In this document: piece after piece, positions 38,647 through 47,616 of the stretch
Layout: each line of letters opens with the position of its first letter
Position numbering within the stretch: position 1 is the first letter of the stretch
Source: Pseudoalteromonas sp. MMG010
GTDB taxonomy: Bacteria; Pseudomonadota; Gammaproteobacteria; Enterobacterales; Alteromonadaceae
Direction: 5' to 3'
DNA length: 64,000 nt
Assembly: GCF_018100905.1 (NCBI RefSeq)
Contig: NZ_JAGJEG010000006.1
Location: 124,001-188,000, forward strand
The notes under the pieces: model-generated
What the model was told of the DNA's origin: nothing
Database searches by the model: none
What the model saw: the letters and a program-made list of their open reading frames with translations, nothing else
Made by a program: the position numbers and the translations under genes

Positions 38647-38729
38647 TGGGTTCTCTTATACAATTAGCAAAAATTCAATCTGCTATAAAATGCATTGAAT
38701 AGCAAGTACACTAAATAATAGGCACAAAA

Positions 38730-38749
38730 AAAGCGCCATAAGGCGCTTT
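38730..38749 (-). terminator. Terminator of the sapC gene
   Basis: The stem AAAGCGCC/GGCGCTTT closes a 4-base loop, followed on the minus strand by a T-run. Confidence 0.8.
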
Positions 38750-38768
38750 AATTATTTAACAAACGTAT

Positions 38769-39473
38769 TTATGCTTGCTGAGATTTAATACGTGCTAAAC
38801 GCGCTACTTGATGAGTAGATGTTAAGAAAGAATAAATCGGTGCTAAATAGCCACGCTTACGAAGCTCTAAAAATACGTCATCGCTTAATTCATTTAATTT
38901 TTTCTCATCAATTAAATAAATACCGTTAATGTCTTTCTTCTCGCCTTGAATATCAACCGTTAATGTTTGTGCGATTAACAAGTCTTTATCGGCTAAAAAC
39001 TGTGTAAATGCATCAGTCACATGTGAGTATTCAATAAATGATACAAGTGATTCTTTACGGCGTTGTAAGTAAGCTGTTTCTTCACCATTTTCAAATAGTG
39101 CTTGGCCTTCTTCTTTGTTTACAAGCGGGCTTGCTTCGTCAATTACGATACCGTATTGATCGCCTTCAGGGTGCTTAACTAAACCTAATGGGTAACGGGT
39201 AGAGGCCATTGGTGCAAATGCCGCAGTCCATTTTCCATCTTCAACAAACAGGTTTTCACCTGGCTCAAGTCCAAACATAGCAACCGCTTGGAATTTACCT
39301 GTTTCGTTATTTTTAACAAATGACATAGGGAATTCATTTGCGATACGTGCAAACTCATGTGCAACTACAGGCACTAAATGCTGAGTTTTCATAAATTCTA
39401 CATTGATGCCATTTTTAATTTTAATATCGGCATGTTTTTCGTTATGTAAAGGCTGTACTTGTTGCTCCGCCAT
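38769..39473 (-). CDS. SapC-family protein
   Basis: 234-residue SapC-family protein. The family, first noted near an S-layer gene in Campylobacter, is common in marine proteobacteria and has no settled biochemistry. Typical sequence is seen in FMKTQHLVPVVAHEFARIA, FEPG-like FGLEPGENLF and FAPMASTRYPLGL, near the N-terminal third. There is no signal peptide or membrane helix. It is a single gene with its own terminator, between an exported isoaspartyl peptidase and pgl, with no evident functional link to either. Confidence 0.82.
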   Translation of the reverse strand: MAEQQVQPLHNEKHADIKIKNGINVEFMKTQHLVPVVAHEFARIANEFPMSFVKNNETGKFQAVAMFGLEPGENLFVEDGKWTAAFAPMASTRYPLGLVKHPEGDQYGIVIDEASPLVNKEEGQALFENGEETAYLQRRKESLVSFIEYSHVTDAFTQFLADKDLLIAQTLTVDIQGEKKDINGIYLIDEKKLNELSDDVFLELRKRGYLAPIYSFLTSTHQVARLARIKSQQA

Positions 39474-39709
39474 GTTACTGCTCCATTTTTATAGGTTTCA
39501 TTGTAAATATTATGTATTAAGGCTAATGCTTTTACAGACAAAAAGGAAGGGAAAGTTTTGTTACAACTGACATGAAATAATAAAAATTAATAAAATCGGA
39601 CACTTGCTAAAAAACAACCAGCTAATTTACAGAAAATACGTATAAAAATAACACGTTACGCGCTCATTTTACATACAACTCATTTTCTAAAATATAAAAA
39701 AGCAAAAAA

Positions 39710-39733
39710 AAAGATAGCCAAATAGCTACCTTT
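39710..39733 (-). terminator. Terminator of zwf-pgl
   Basis: On the minus strand AAAGGTAGC pairs with GCTATCTTT (one G-T pair) around a 6-base loop, followed by nine or more T. It lies 33 bases after the pgl stop. Confidence 0.8.
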
Positions 39734-39766
39734 TAAATTAATTAGTTTACATTTTCTCTAAATGTA

Positions 39767-40477
39767 CTAAGGAGCCCAGTACACTTCAATATTTATCGTA
39801 GGATGATTTAATACGGCACGTAATGGCATATCATTCACTTCGCCCCCCGCTTTTGCTTGTTTATAAACAGTGAGCTTTTCCTCTCCACTGATTAATAACT
39901 TAACCACTTTAGAATTAGCAATCGCATTTAAAGTCAATGTCATACGTTCGGTAATACTGCCGGTTACATCGCTTTGAATGGCATTGATAGCACAAACCCT
40001 GTCTGTTGTTGTTAAACCATGCGCTAACCCTTGCGCATTAGGGAACAACGATGCGGTGTGCCCATCAGGACCCATTCCTAAAATAGTGACATCAGAGCAG
40101 GTTTTAAGCTGTTGATAAGCTCGCTCACATTCAGCGGCCCCTGCTGATGCTGTATCAGCCGTATTTTTCATTGTAATAAAGTTAGCTTTCGCACCATAAT
40201 TTTGTAACAGCGTACTTTTAATAAACGCTTCATTACTTTTTTCATGGTTTGGTTCAACCCAACGTTCATCAACCATAGCAACATCAATGTGTTGCCAGTC
40301 TAAATCTAACGTTGATAAATGCTTATAAGCGGGTGCTGGAGATGATCCCCCAGAGACCATTAACACTGCACGCCCATCTTGGCTAATGCCATTGCGTAAT
40401 GACTGCGCTAATGTTGACGATAATTCCTCGGTCAACTGCGCTTTATTTTCAAAAAACTTTTCAACAATAGTAGCCAT
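39767..40477 (-). CDS. pgl: 6-phosphogluconolactonase (DevB type)
   Basis: 236-residue lactonase of the pentose phosphate/Entner-Doudoroff pathway. It opens 6-phosphogluconolactone, the product of the gene just before it. Motifs are LMVSGGSSPAPAYKHL, VDERWVEPNHEKSNE and ILGMGPDGHTASLFP with the catalytic His region. It starts 3 bases after the zwf stop, so it is translationally linked to zwf. The usual edd-eda genes are not in the window downstream. Confidence 0.95.
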   Translation of the reverse strand: MATIVEKFFENKAQLTEELSSTLAQSLRNGISQDGRAVLMVSGGSSPAPAYKHLSTLDLDWQHIDVAMVDERWVEPNHEKSNEAFIKSTLLQNYGAKANFITMKNTADTASAGAAECERAYQQLKTCSDVTILGMGPDGHTASLFPNAQGLAHGLTTTDRVCAINAIQSDVTGSITERMTLTLNAIANSKVVKLLISGEEKLTVYKQAKAGGEVNDMPLRAVLNHPTINIEVYWAP

Positions 40478-40480
40478 GAC

Positions 40481-41959
40481 TTAGCTCTTATCCTTATCAC
40501 CGGTGTTAAACCAAACATGCTCATTTTCTGCTAGCAGTTCATCGGAATCATCTGGACCCCAAGTACCCGCACGGTATAAAGCGGGCTTTCCTTTTTCCTG
40601 CCAACGAAGAATAATAGGATCGATCCACTTCCATGCTTGACGAACTTCATCGCGATGAATAAATAAAGAGGGGTTATTTGCTGCAGCATCAAGCATTAAA
40701 CGCTTATAAGCATCTGAGTGAAAACCATTACTGTATGCTTGCGATAACTCAATGTTCATTGTTACCGGCTCTAATTGCATCTCAAGGTTATCTAAACGTT
40801 TCGACATCAGTGTTAACTGAATAGTTTCTTCTGGTTGTAAACGTATCACCAATCTATTTGGCTCAATATTACCCACGTTATCGTTATAAACGTTATGAGA
40901 GACTTTTTTATACTCGACAACGATTTCAGCACAGCGTTTAGCCATACGTTTACCGGTACGAAGATAAAATGGAACACCAGCCCATCGCCAGTTATCAATA
41001 TGTGCTCTAATTGCGACAAATGTCTCTGTTTTGCTAGAACCTTCTTTAAGCTCTTCTAAATATCCTGGTACTATTTTTCCGTTTAAATCACCGGGTACAT
41101 ATTGACCACGAACAATATTATCGTCTACTTGCTCATTTAGTAATGGACGCAAAGACTCAAGGACTTTTAGTTTTTCAGTACGAATGCTATTGGCATCTAA
41201 TTTGTGAGGTGACTCCATTGCGACTAAACAAAGTAATTGCAATAAGTGATTTTGAACCATATCACGCAAAGCACCCGCTTTGTCATAGAATCCAGCACGA
41301 CTTTCTAAGCCAACGGTTTCTGATAAGCTAATTTGGATATTATCAATCGATTTAGCATCCCACATATTTTCAAATAATGAATTTGAAAAACGTAATGCCA
41401 TTAAGTTCTGTACCGTTTCTTTACCTAAGTAATGGTCAATACGGAAAATTTGTTCTTCTTTAAAAAATTGCGCTATTTTTGCGTTAATAACCTCAGCAGA
41501 CTCGCCACAATAACCAATTGGTTTCTCTACAACCACACGCGACGTGTCGGTAATAAGGCCTTTAATAGATAAAATTTCACAGCATTTACCATAAACCGCA
41601 GGAGGTAATGACAAGTAAAAAACACGTGATTTATTATCTTCGTGTTCATTTAAAATACCTTTAAGCACATCCCAATTATCATCAGCTTCGGTTACATTTG
41701 TTACTACGGGTAACAAGAAAGAAGAAAACGCCTTCCAATCTTTTGTATTAAACTCACCTTTACTTAAAAACTCTTTTAACGCTTGATGAGCCGTTTCAAT
41801 ATAATCGTCACATTGTTTTTGCTCACGAACGGTAGGCAATATCCGTGAGCCTTCTGGTAAATTACCTTCTTGGTATGCGCGGTACATTGCAGGCAGTAAT
41901 TTACGTAACGCAAGGTCACCACCGCCGCCAAAAATTATAATATCAAAAGGATTAAGCAT
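40481..41959 (-). CDS. zwf: Glucose-6-phosphate 1-dehydrogenase
   Basis: 492-residue dehydrogenase making 6-phosphogluconolactone and NADPH. The nucleotide site is IIFGGGGDLALRKLLPAMY at the N-terminus. The active-site motif RIDHYLGKE carries the catalytic His and Lys. Later motifs are PFYLRTGKRM and NEVERYE-like equivalents. First gene of zwf-pgl. The 237-base gap upstream was searched for a HexR-like palindrome; nothing convincing was found. pgi lies just upstream on the same strand but is separated by a weak hairpin. Confidence 0.96.
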   Translation of the reverse strand: MLNPFDIIIFGGGGDLALRKLLPAMYRAYQEGNLPEGSRILPTVREQKQCDDYIETAHQALKEFLSKGEFNTKDWKAFSSFLLPVVTNVTEADDNWDVLKGILNEHEDNKSRVFYLSLPPAVYGKCCEILSIKGLITDTSRVVVEKPIGYCGESAEVINAKIAQFFKEEQIFRIDHYLGKETVQNLMALRFSNSLFENMWDAKSIDNIQISLSETVGLESRAGFYDKAGALRDMVQNHLLQLLCLVAMESPHKLDANSIRTEKLKVLESLRPLLNEQVDDNIVRGQYVPGDLNGKIVPGYLEELKEGSSKTETFVAIRAHIDNWRWAGVPFYLRTGKRMAKRCAEIVVEYKKVSHNVYNDNVGNIEPNRLVIRLQPEETIQLTLMSKRLDNLEMQLEPVTMNIELSQAYSNGFHSDAYKRLMLDAAANNPSLFIHRDEVRQAWKWIDPIILRWQEKGKPALYRAGTWGPDDSDELLAENEHVWFNTGDKDKS

Positions 41960-42164
41960 TGTTTCTCTCTACGTTTGTAATAAGTCAGTTAACTGCTTAC
42001 TATGTTAATTTGCACTTTTTTAGACTGGCTAAAAACACAGCCGATGGAATTGTATTTAGTTTGTAATATCACACTTTTAAATGAGTCTTAGGAGCTCTAT
42101 ATTCCCTCTCACAAAAATATAGGTCCTAAGCACTCCAGCGCTACCCGTTCAAAGGTATATGGTG

Positions 42165-42187
42165 TGCCTTATAAATTGTATAAGGCA
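42165..42187. repeat. Stem-loop between pgi and zwf
   Basis: A perfect 9-bp stem (TGCCTTATA/TATAAGGCA) closes a 5-base loop 9 bases after the pgi stop. It lacks a T-run. Its stem shares GCCTTATA with the hairpin at 24185-24217. Confidence 0.5.
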
Positions 42188-42196
42188 AATTCTGTA

Positions 42197-43840
42197 CTAA
42201 GCACGTTGGCTTTTGTAAAACGCAATCAAACCTGCCGTTGAGCTATCATGACTATTTGTTACTGTTTCATCAACAAGTTCTGCTTCGATTTTAGAAGCCA
42301 GCCCTTTGCCTAACTCTACACCCCATTGATCAAACGAACAAATATCTAAAATAATGCCTTGGCAAAATATCTTATGTTCGTATAACGCGATAAGGCGACC
42401 AACCGTTTTTGCATCAACTGTATCAAGCAAAAATGACGTTGTTGGACGATTTCCTTGGTGAATTTTATGTTTTAATAAAGCATCAATCTCACTTTGCTCT
42501 TTGCCTTTCGCTTTTAAGTCAGCGGTAATTTGCTGCGCATCTACACCAGCCATCATTGCTTGTGTTTGAGCAAAGAAGTTAGATAATAAAATATCGTGAT
42601 GTTTATCAACCGCCACTTGAGGTTTAACTGAGGCAATAAAATCAGCCGGAACAATCACATTACCTTGGTGTAAACATTGATAAAAAGCATGTTGTCCGTT
42701 TATACCTGTCATACCCCAAATAATAGGTACCGTTGTATAAGGCACGGTTTCACCCGCAAAATTAACGTGTTTACCGTTACTTTCCATTTCACCTTGTTGT
42801 AAATAAGCAGGCAACATATGCAGTGCTTGATCATAAGGCAAAATAGCTTGCGCCGTGTAGCCTAAAAAGCTCGTATTCCAAACACTGAGCAATGCCATTA
42901 TTAATGGTATGTTTTCTTCTAATGGTGCCGATTTAAAATGCTCATCTATTTCGAATGCACCTTCTAAAATTGCTTCAAAGGTCTCATAACCTAAATACAA
43001 CGCAATCGGTAAGCCAATAGCACTCCATAATGAAAAACGACCACCGACCCAATCCCACATCGTAAATACATTGTCATCACTAATACCAAACGCGGCGGTT
43101 TTTTCTAAATTAGTGCTCACTGCAACAAAATGCTTTGCTATTGCAGATTCATCTTTTGCAGAATCTAAAAACCATGCAACGGCTGTTTTAGCATTGGTCA
43201 TTGTTTCTGAGGTGGTAAACGTTTTCGATGAAATAACAAAAAGGGTTGTTTCTGGATCAAGGTTTTTAAGTACCGATGCTACTTGCACCCCATCGGCATT
43301 AGAAACATAATGTACGTTTAAAGTATCATCAGCGAATGCTTTTAGTGCTTCAGTAGCCATTTGCGGCCCTAAATTAGAACCACCCACACCAATACTAACA
43401 ACATCTTTAACCGCTTTATTTGTATAACCTTGCCATTGGCCAGAGCGTACTTTCGCTACAAATGCTTTTATTTTTGCAAGTTCAGCATCAACGGCTGTCG
43501 TGATGTTTTCGCCATCAACAATTAGTGGGGTATGCGCACGGTTACGTAAAGCAGTATGAAGTACAGCACGGTCCTCGGTGATATTAATTTTTTCACCGCT
43601 GAACATCTTATTACGCCAGCTGGCAATATCACACTCTTTTGCTAGTGATATCAGTTGACTAAAGATATCTTTAGTCACAAGCTGTTTAGAGTAATCAAAT
43701 AACACACCCGGAATCTGTTGAGAAAACTGAGAAAATCGCGTGTTATCTTCAGAAAATAATGTTTTAAGATGTGTGTTTTTTACACTAGAAGCACTTTTCT
43801 CTAGCGCTTGCCAACTTGCTAATTGCGAACGGTTTGTCAT
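42197..43840 (-). CDS. pgi: Glucose-6-phosphate isomerase
   Basis: 547-residue isomerase linking glucose-6-phosphate and fructose-6-phosphate. Motifs are SIGVGGSNLGPQM, the signature GGRFSLWSAIGLPI, GQHAFYQCLHQG with the active-site His, and QWGVELGKGLA with the active-site Lys. The ATG at 43840 is chosen because AGGGGATGC sits at ideal distance; a TTG 21 bases upstream only adds a leader. Its upstream region (about 150-180 bases before the ATG) holds a palindrome of LacI-operator type over a predicted promoter. Confidence 0.95.
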   Translation of the reverse strand: MTNRSQLASWQALEKSASSVKNTHLKTLFSEDNTRFSQFSQQIPGVLFDYSKQLVTKDIFSQLISLAKECDIASWRNKMFSGEKINITEDRAVLHTALRNRAHTPLIVDGENITTAVDAELAKIKAFVAKVRSGQWQGYTNKAVKDVVSIGVGGSNLGPQMATEALKAFADDTLNVHYVSNADGVQVASVLKNLDPETTLFVISSKTFTTSETMTNAKTAVAWFLDSAKDESAIAKHFVAVSTNLEKTAAFGISDDNVFTMWDWVGGRFSLWSAIGLPIALYLGYETFEAILEGAFEIDEHFKSAPLEENIPLIMALLSVWNTSFLGYTAQAILPYDQALHMLPAYLQQGEMESNGKHVNFAGETVPYTTVPIIWGMTGINGQHAFYQCLHQGNVIVPADFIASVKPQVAVDKHHDILLSNFFAQTQAMMAGVDAQQITADLKAKGKEQSEIDALLKHKIHQGNRPTTSFLLDTVDAKTVGRLIALYEHKIFCQGIILDICSFDQWGVELGKGLASKIEAELVDETVTNSHDSSTAGLIAFYKSQRA

Positions 43841-43985
43841 GGAGCATCCCCTGAAAATCAACTGATTGATTTGGTAATCATGTTATAAAATAAGCACTTT
43901 AATAGAAAAATAAAACGGGTTAAAACGTTACTTTAGTATAACTAATGAGCGTTTTAAAATGCCACTTTTATAATTTATAGGATAG

Positions 43986-44014
43986 ATGATACCCCAAAAT
44001 AACGCTTTTGACAC
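43986..44014 (-). promoter_or_regulatory. Predicted promoter of pgi
   Basis: On the minus strand GTGTCA (4 of 6 to consensus) and TATCAT (5 of 6) are 17 bases apart, about 145 bases before the pgi start. The -35 element falls within the palindrome at 44009-44022. Confidence 0.4.
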
Positions 44015-44022
44015 CGGTATCA
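44009..44022. promoter_or_regulatory. LacI-type operator-like palindrome before pgi
   Basis: TGACACCGGTATCA is a 14-base palindrome with one mismatched pair and a central CCGG, a form typical of LacI-family operators for sugar genes. It overlaps the predicted -35 element, which fits repression. A further half-site, TGATACC, lies at 43987-43993. Confidence 0.5.
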
Positions 44023-44119
44023 TAAAAAATTTATTAATAAAAAAGCGCGAAATAAACCCTAGAAATAAACGCAATTAACACTCAGAGGCATTAATATAGA
44101 GATAATAGGTTTATATATA

Positions 44120-44159
44120 TAATTAATTTAGCCATTATTGCCAATGACTAAATTAATTA
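44120..44159. terminator. AT-rich stem-loop after the fusion gene
   Basis: 12-base arms (ending TTTAG and starting CTAAA) pair fully. After one mismatch, inner arms CATT/AATG close a 6-base loop. It lies 12 bases past the stop of the minus-strand fusion gene. No clear T-run, so terminator function is likely but unproven. Confidence 0.55.
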
Positions 44160-44171
44160 AAAACCAAAACC

Positions 44172-46427
44172 TTAATGGCAAAGCGCTAAGCCTCCAGTAA
44201 TGTTATATACATTTTCATAACCTAAATGGGCTAAATTAACAGCCGCTTGTACAGAACGATTACCGCTGCGACAAAGTACGATATAACGATTACCTTTGTG
44301 CAAAGTACGTTGCGTTAATGCATTCGCCATTCTACTTAAAGGAATATTAAAAATCTTATCCGCATTAATTGCAAATAACTGAGTAATATCAGTAGCCCCA
44401 TGTTCATATGATTCACGCGTATCAATTAAATACGTATTCGCTTGTTGTAACATTTCAATTGCTAAATCAACATCAATTTGCTGTGTATTTTTATCAGGTT
44501 GCCCTTCAATATACCCACAAAGCTCAGTGCTTAACTGTTGTTTTTGCTGATCAAATGCATGCTTTTCAAGAGAAAATTGATCACGTGTAATTCCCCCCGT
44601 TAATAGCTTTTCTAATAAGGGCGTTTGCTGTTTCTGTACTTGCCAAGTCATTGCAAAGCATTGTTGATAATCGTGTCCAGAACAAATTAAGGTGTCGTTA
44701 TTAATAACTTTATCAAGTGTTATTAACGAGTCAGCCATTGCATAGGCATCGCCACCTAACAGCAACGTGTTGCCAAGGCCTGCTGGTAAAATTAAGTCAC
44801 CACAAAAGCAGTATTCAATTTTGCCATCCGCTGTTTGTAATAAATAACTGACACTGTCTTCGCTATGCCCAGGGGTCGCGTGTTTTATTAATGTTTTACT
44901 GCCTATTTGTATTTTCGACATTGCATCAGGCCACCCCAATTTATCATCCTGCTCTTGATTATCAGTTAAGCCAAATAAGTCACTAAATAGTTGGCACCCA
45001 GAAGCGCGCTCTTGGTGTTTATGTGTATCTAAAATAGCCATTAATATTAAGTTTTGGGTATTAATGATTTTCTCAAAACGTGGGAGTAGTTCAATAATAG
45101 GGTCGATAATAACGGCATGTTTATCCTCGCTCACATACAACCAACTACAGGCCCCTTGGTGTCTATATTGTGTTAACCCAATTGCACAGACTTCTTGGTG
45201 TGGGGTCGCACTATCTGATACCACTAAACAATTAGCTTGTAATATAGGCTTTAAAGCACGAATACTTGCACATGCTTGCGCTATCTCCTGTGCCGTAGCA
45301 GCAGGACCAAAAGAAAGTCTAATCGCATTTTCGCTTTGCCAGTTGCTAACCCCCATAGCATCTAACACATAACTACGCGTCGCGCCGGTACTACAAGCAG
45401 ATCCTCCACTGACACGAATACCCGCAGCGTCAAATAAATCAATCACTTCTTTGCTGGTTAAATCGTTCACTGTAAAATTAAGGGTCGTTGCCACACTACA
45501 ATCAAAGTCATGATTATAGGTAATGTCACCAAATGTATCGCTAATAGCCAGATGCAGTTGCTTTCTATAATCAGCGAGAATATCAGGGCTTTTAAATGTG
45601 CCATTAGATTTATCAAGTAATAAACTAAATAATTTATTCAACCCAGCAATACCGGGCAGATTCTCTGTACCTGCACGCATTCCCCCTTCCTGTCCACCAC
45701 CGGTAATAAAAGGCGTGTATGCACTCCCTTGCCTTATATACAATAAGCCAATACCTTTAGGTGCATAGAGTTTATGGCCTGAAAAAGGAGCGTAATCGAT
45801 TGAAGTATTACTCAAAGCGAGTGCCGATTTACCTAAAGCCTGAACACAATCAACCATCCAAGAAACATCGCTATTATGTGTTCTAATTGCAGTTTCAATC
45901 GCGTTTAAGTCCTGGATCACACCCGTTTCATTATTCACAGCCATTGTGCAAATCATTAAAGCATTTTTTACATGACGCTCAATAAAGGCTAAATCTAAAA
46001 TACCTTTATTATTAACGGGGATAGGAAGTAGAGTTGCGTTAATACCAAGTACTTTATTCCAATGTGCTAATGTATTAGGTACTGCTTTGTGCTCTGTGGC
46101 GCCATACATTAAAACAGGCTCAGTTAACTGATGATTTTTTACGCTAAGCAAAGTTGATACAATCGCGGTTTGAATGCCTTCAGTTGCACCCGAGGTAAAT
46201 AAAATATCCCCTGTATCCGCACCAATTACAGTGCACGCTTTTTGTCTTGTTTGTTCTAATAAATGTTTTGCTTGTATACCCGTAATATGAGGACTTGATG
46301 GGTTACCGAAACAAATTTGCATGGTATGTGAAACAACATCAGCTATACAAGGTAAAACCGGGGTGGTGGCATTTGCATCAAGGTAGACTTGATTATTTTG
46401 ACTACCTTGCAATAAAAAATCAGACAT
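44172..46427 (-). CDS. Cysteine desulfurase-persulfide dioxygenase-like-rhodanese fusion
   Basis: A 751-residue three-part sulfur enzyme. Residues 1-395 are an IscS/NifS-like desulfurase: TEHKAV with the PLP-stacking His113, SGHKLYAPKG with PLP Lys219 and GGSACSTG with catalytic Cys345, in a short active-site loop. Residues about 400-640 are a metallo-beta-lactamase fold like ETHE1 persulfide dioxygenases; the first motif is THKHQER, so His469 stays but the usual DH pair is ER, while PGHSEDS (His521), CGDL (Asp544) and GHDY (His585) remain. That keeps the mononuclear-iron triad. Residues about 650-751 are a rhodanese with CRSGNRS (Cys719). It may release sulfur from cysteine as persulfide, then oxidise or transfer it. 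Cytosolic, with no signal peptide. Confidence 0.9.
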   Translation of the reverse strand: MSDFLLQGSQNNQVYLDANATTPVLPCIADVVSHTMQICFGNPSSPHITGIQAKHLLEQTRQKACTVIGADTGDILFTSGATEGIQTAIVSTLLSVKNHQLTEPVLMYGATEHKAVPNTLAHWNKVLGINATLLPIPVNNKGILDLAFIERHVKNALMICTMAVNNETGVIQDLNAIETAIRTHNSDVSWMVDCVQALGKSALALSNTSIDYAPFSGHKLYAPKGIGLLYIRQGSAYTPFITGGGQEGGMRAGTENLPGIAGLNKLFSLLLDKSNGTFKSPDILADYRKQLHLAISDTFGDITYNHDFDCSVATTLNFTVNDLTSKEVIDLFDAAGIRVSGGSACSTGATRSYVLDAMGVSNWQSENAIRLSFGPAATAQEIAQACASIRALKPILQANCLVVSDSATPHQEVCAIGLTQYRHQGACSWLYVSEDKHAVIIDPIIELLPRFEKIINTQNLILMAILDTHKHQERASGCQLFSDLFGLTDNQEQDDKLGWPDAMSKIQIGSKTLIKHATPGHSEDSVSYLLQTADGKIEYCFCGDLILPAGLGNTLLLGGDAYAMADSLITLDKVINNDTLICSGHDYQQCFAMTWQVQKQQTPLLEKLLTGGITRDQFSLEKHAFDQQKQQLSTELCGYIEGQPDKNTQQIDVDLAIEMLQQANTYLIDTRESYEHGATDITQLFAINADKIFNIPLSRMANALTQRTLHKGNRYIVLCRSGNRSVQAAVNLAHLGYENVYNITGGLALCH

Positions 46428-46551
46428 TAAAAACGCACCTTATTACTTAAAATTATATCTTATAGCCATAATACAAATTAATGGAAGTAAAATATAATAA
46501 TCAATTAGTTAAATAAGTGCATTTAGTATGCTTTTTTATACTATAAACGCC

Positions 46552-47616
46552 TCAATGATCTATTTGTGTGTGGCTTGTTGACCAAGCATTAATTAAAGCT
46601 TTTACTAAAGAGGCTAAAGGTATAGCGAAAAATACTCCCCAAAACCCCCATAAGCCACCAAAAAATAATACTGCGACAATAATAAATACAGGATTTAAAT
46701 CAACCGCTTCAGAAAACAGTAAAGGCACTAACACATTGCCATCAAGTGCTTGAATGATGCCGTAAATAATCAAAACAGTCCAAAACTGTGTTTCAAGACC
46801 AAATTGAAATAATGCCACTGCGGCAACCGGAAAAGTAACAAGGGCGGCACCAATAAATGGGATTAATACAGAGAACCCGACCGAGAACCCTAACAATGCA
46901 GCATAGCGTAAATCTAACACTGTAAACGCAATGAAGCTGGCAGACCCTATAATTAAAATCTCAAACACTTTCCCTCTGATATAGTTCATAATTTGTTGGT
47001 TCATCTCATGCCATACTTGCAAAATTAAGCGCCGCTGCTTTGGTATTAACCTTTCTAAGCTTTGCGTCAATTCAAGTTTATCTTTGAGCATAAAAAACAC
47101 TAATAACGGAACTAAAATCAGATAAATAAGCCAGGCTACAACATCTTTTAGTGAAGTTAATGAAACAGACAATAGCACTTGACCAAAGTCGATCACTTTA
47201 GTTTCAACACTGGCCACAACACTTTGCACTTGCTCACTGGTGATTAAACTTGGGTATTGTGCAGGTAGTGCTAGTAAAAATGATTTACCGCGCTCGATCA
47301 TATGAGGCATTTCATGAACTAAATTACTGGTTTGCTGCCAAAGAACAGGGCCTATCACTAAAATAAGCATGAGCATCACGCTGATAAATATAAGCATAAC
47401 AATGGCTGTTGCACTAAAGCGCTTTAGACCTAGTTTTTCAAGATGTAACACCGGCCAGTCGAGCAAATAAGCAATAATAATCGCAACAAGTACAGGTACA
47501 ATTAAGGCGCCAAAAAAGTATAGCAACGCAACTAAAGTAATTAACAAAAATAATAATGTCACTGAATGCGGATCTGAAAATTTACTTTCGTACCACGTTT
47601 TTACATAATCAAACAC
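46552..47616 (-). CDS. AI-2E/PerM family permease
   Basis: 354-residue inner-membrane protein with about eight helices, matching the PerM/YdiK/TqsA-type AI-2E transporter family. The family hallmark PFIGAALVTFPVA lies in the third quarter, and the first 60 residues hold the early helices. Reported roles in the family range from autoinducer export to ion antiport; none can be assigned here. Its start overlaps the end of the TusA-like gene by 8 bases, so they are co-transcribed. The desulfurase fusion lies 124 bases downstream on the same strand. Confidence 0.9.
   Translation of the reverse strand: MFDYVKTWYESKFSDPHSVTLLFLLITLVALLYFFGALIVPVLVAIIIAYLLDWPVLHLEKLGLKRFSATAIVMLIFISVMLMLILVIGPVLWQQTSNLVHEMPHMIERGKSFLLALPAQYPSLITSEQVQSVVASVETKVIDFGQVLLSVSLTSLKDVVAWLIYLILVPLLVFFMLKDKLELTQSLERLIPKQRRLILQVWHEMNQQIMNYIRGKVFEILIIGSASFIAFTVLDLRYAALLGFSVGFSVLIPFIGAALVTFPVAAVALFQFGLETQFWTVLIIYGIIQALDGNVLVPLLFSEAVDLNPVFIIVAVLFFGGLWGFWGVFFAIPLASLVKALINAWSTSHTQIDH

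Larger units (their letters stand above)
43841..44171. other. Intergenic region upstream of pgi (331 bp)
   Basis: No gene was seen. It holds the predicted pgi promoter and its operator-like palindrome, and the AT-rich stem-loop that ends the fusion gene, all listed separately. A further inverted repeat (TAAAACG/CGTTTTA, about 22-base loop) lies nearer pgi and is weak. Confidence 0.6.

Noticed and set aside
42062-42073. TGTAATATCACA upstream of zwf as a HexR or CRP site
   Set aside because: It is too short for the HexR consensus and matches only one CRP half; no second half at the right distance.
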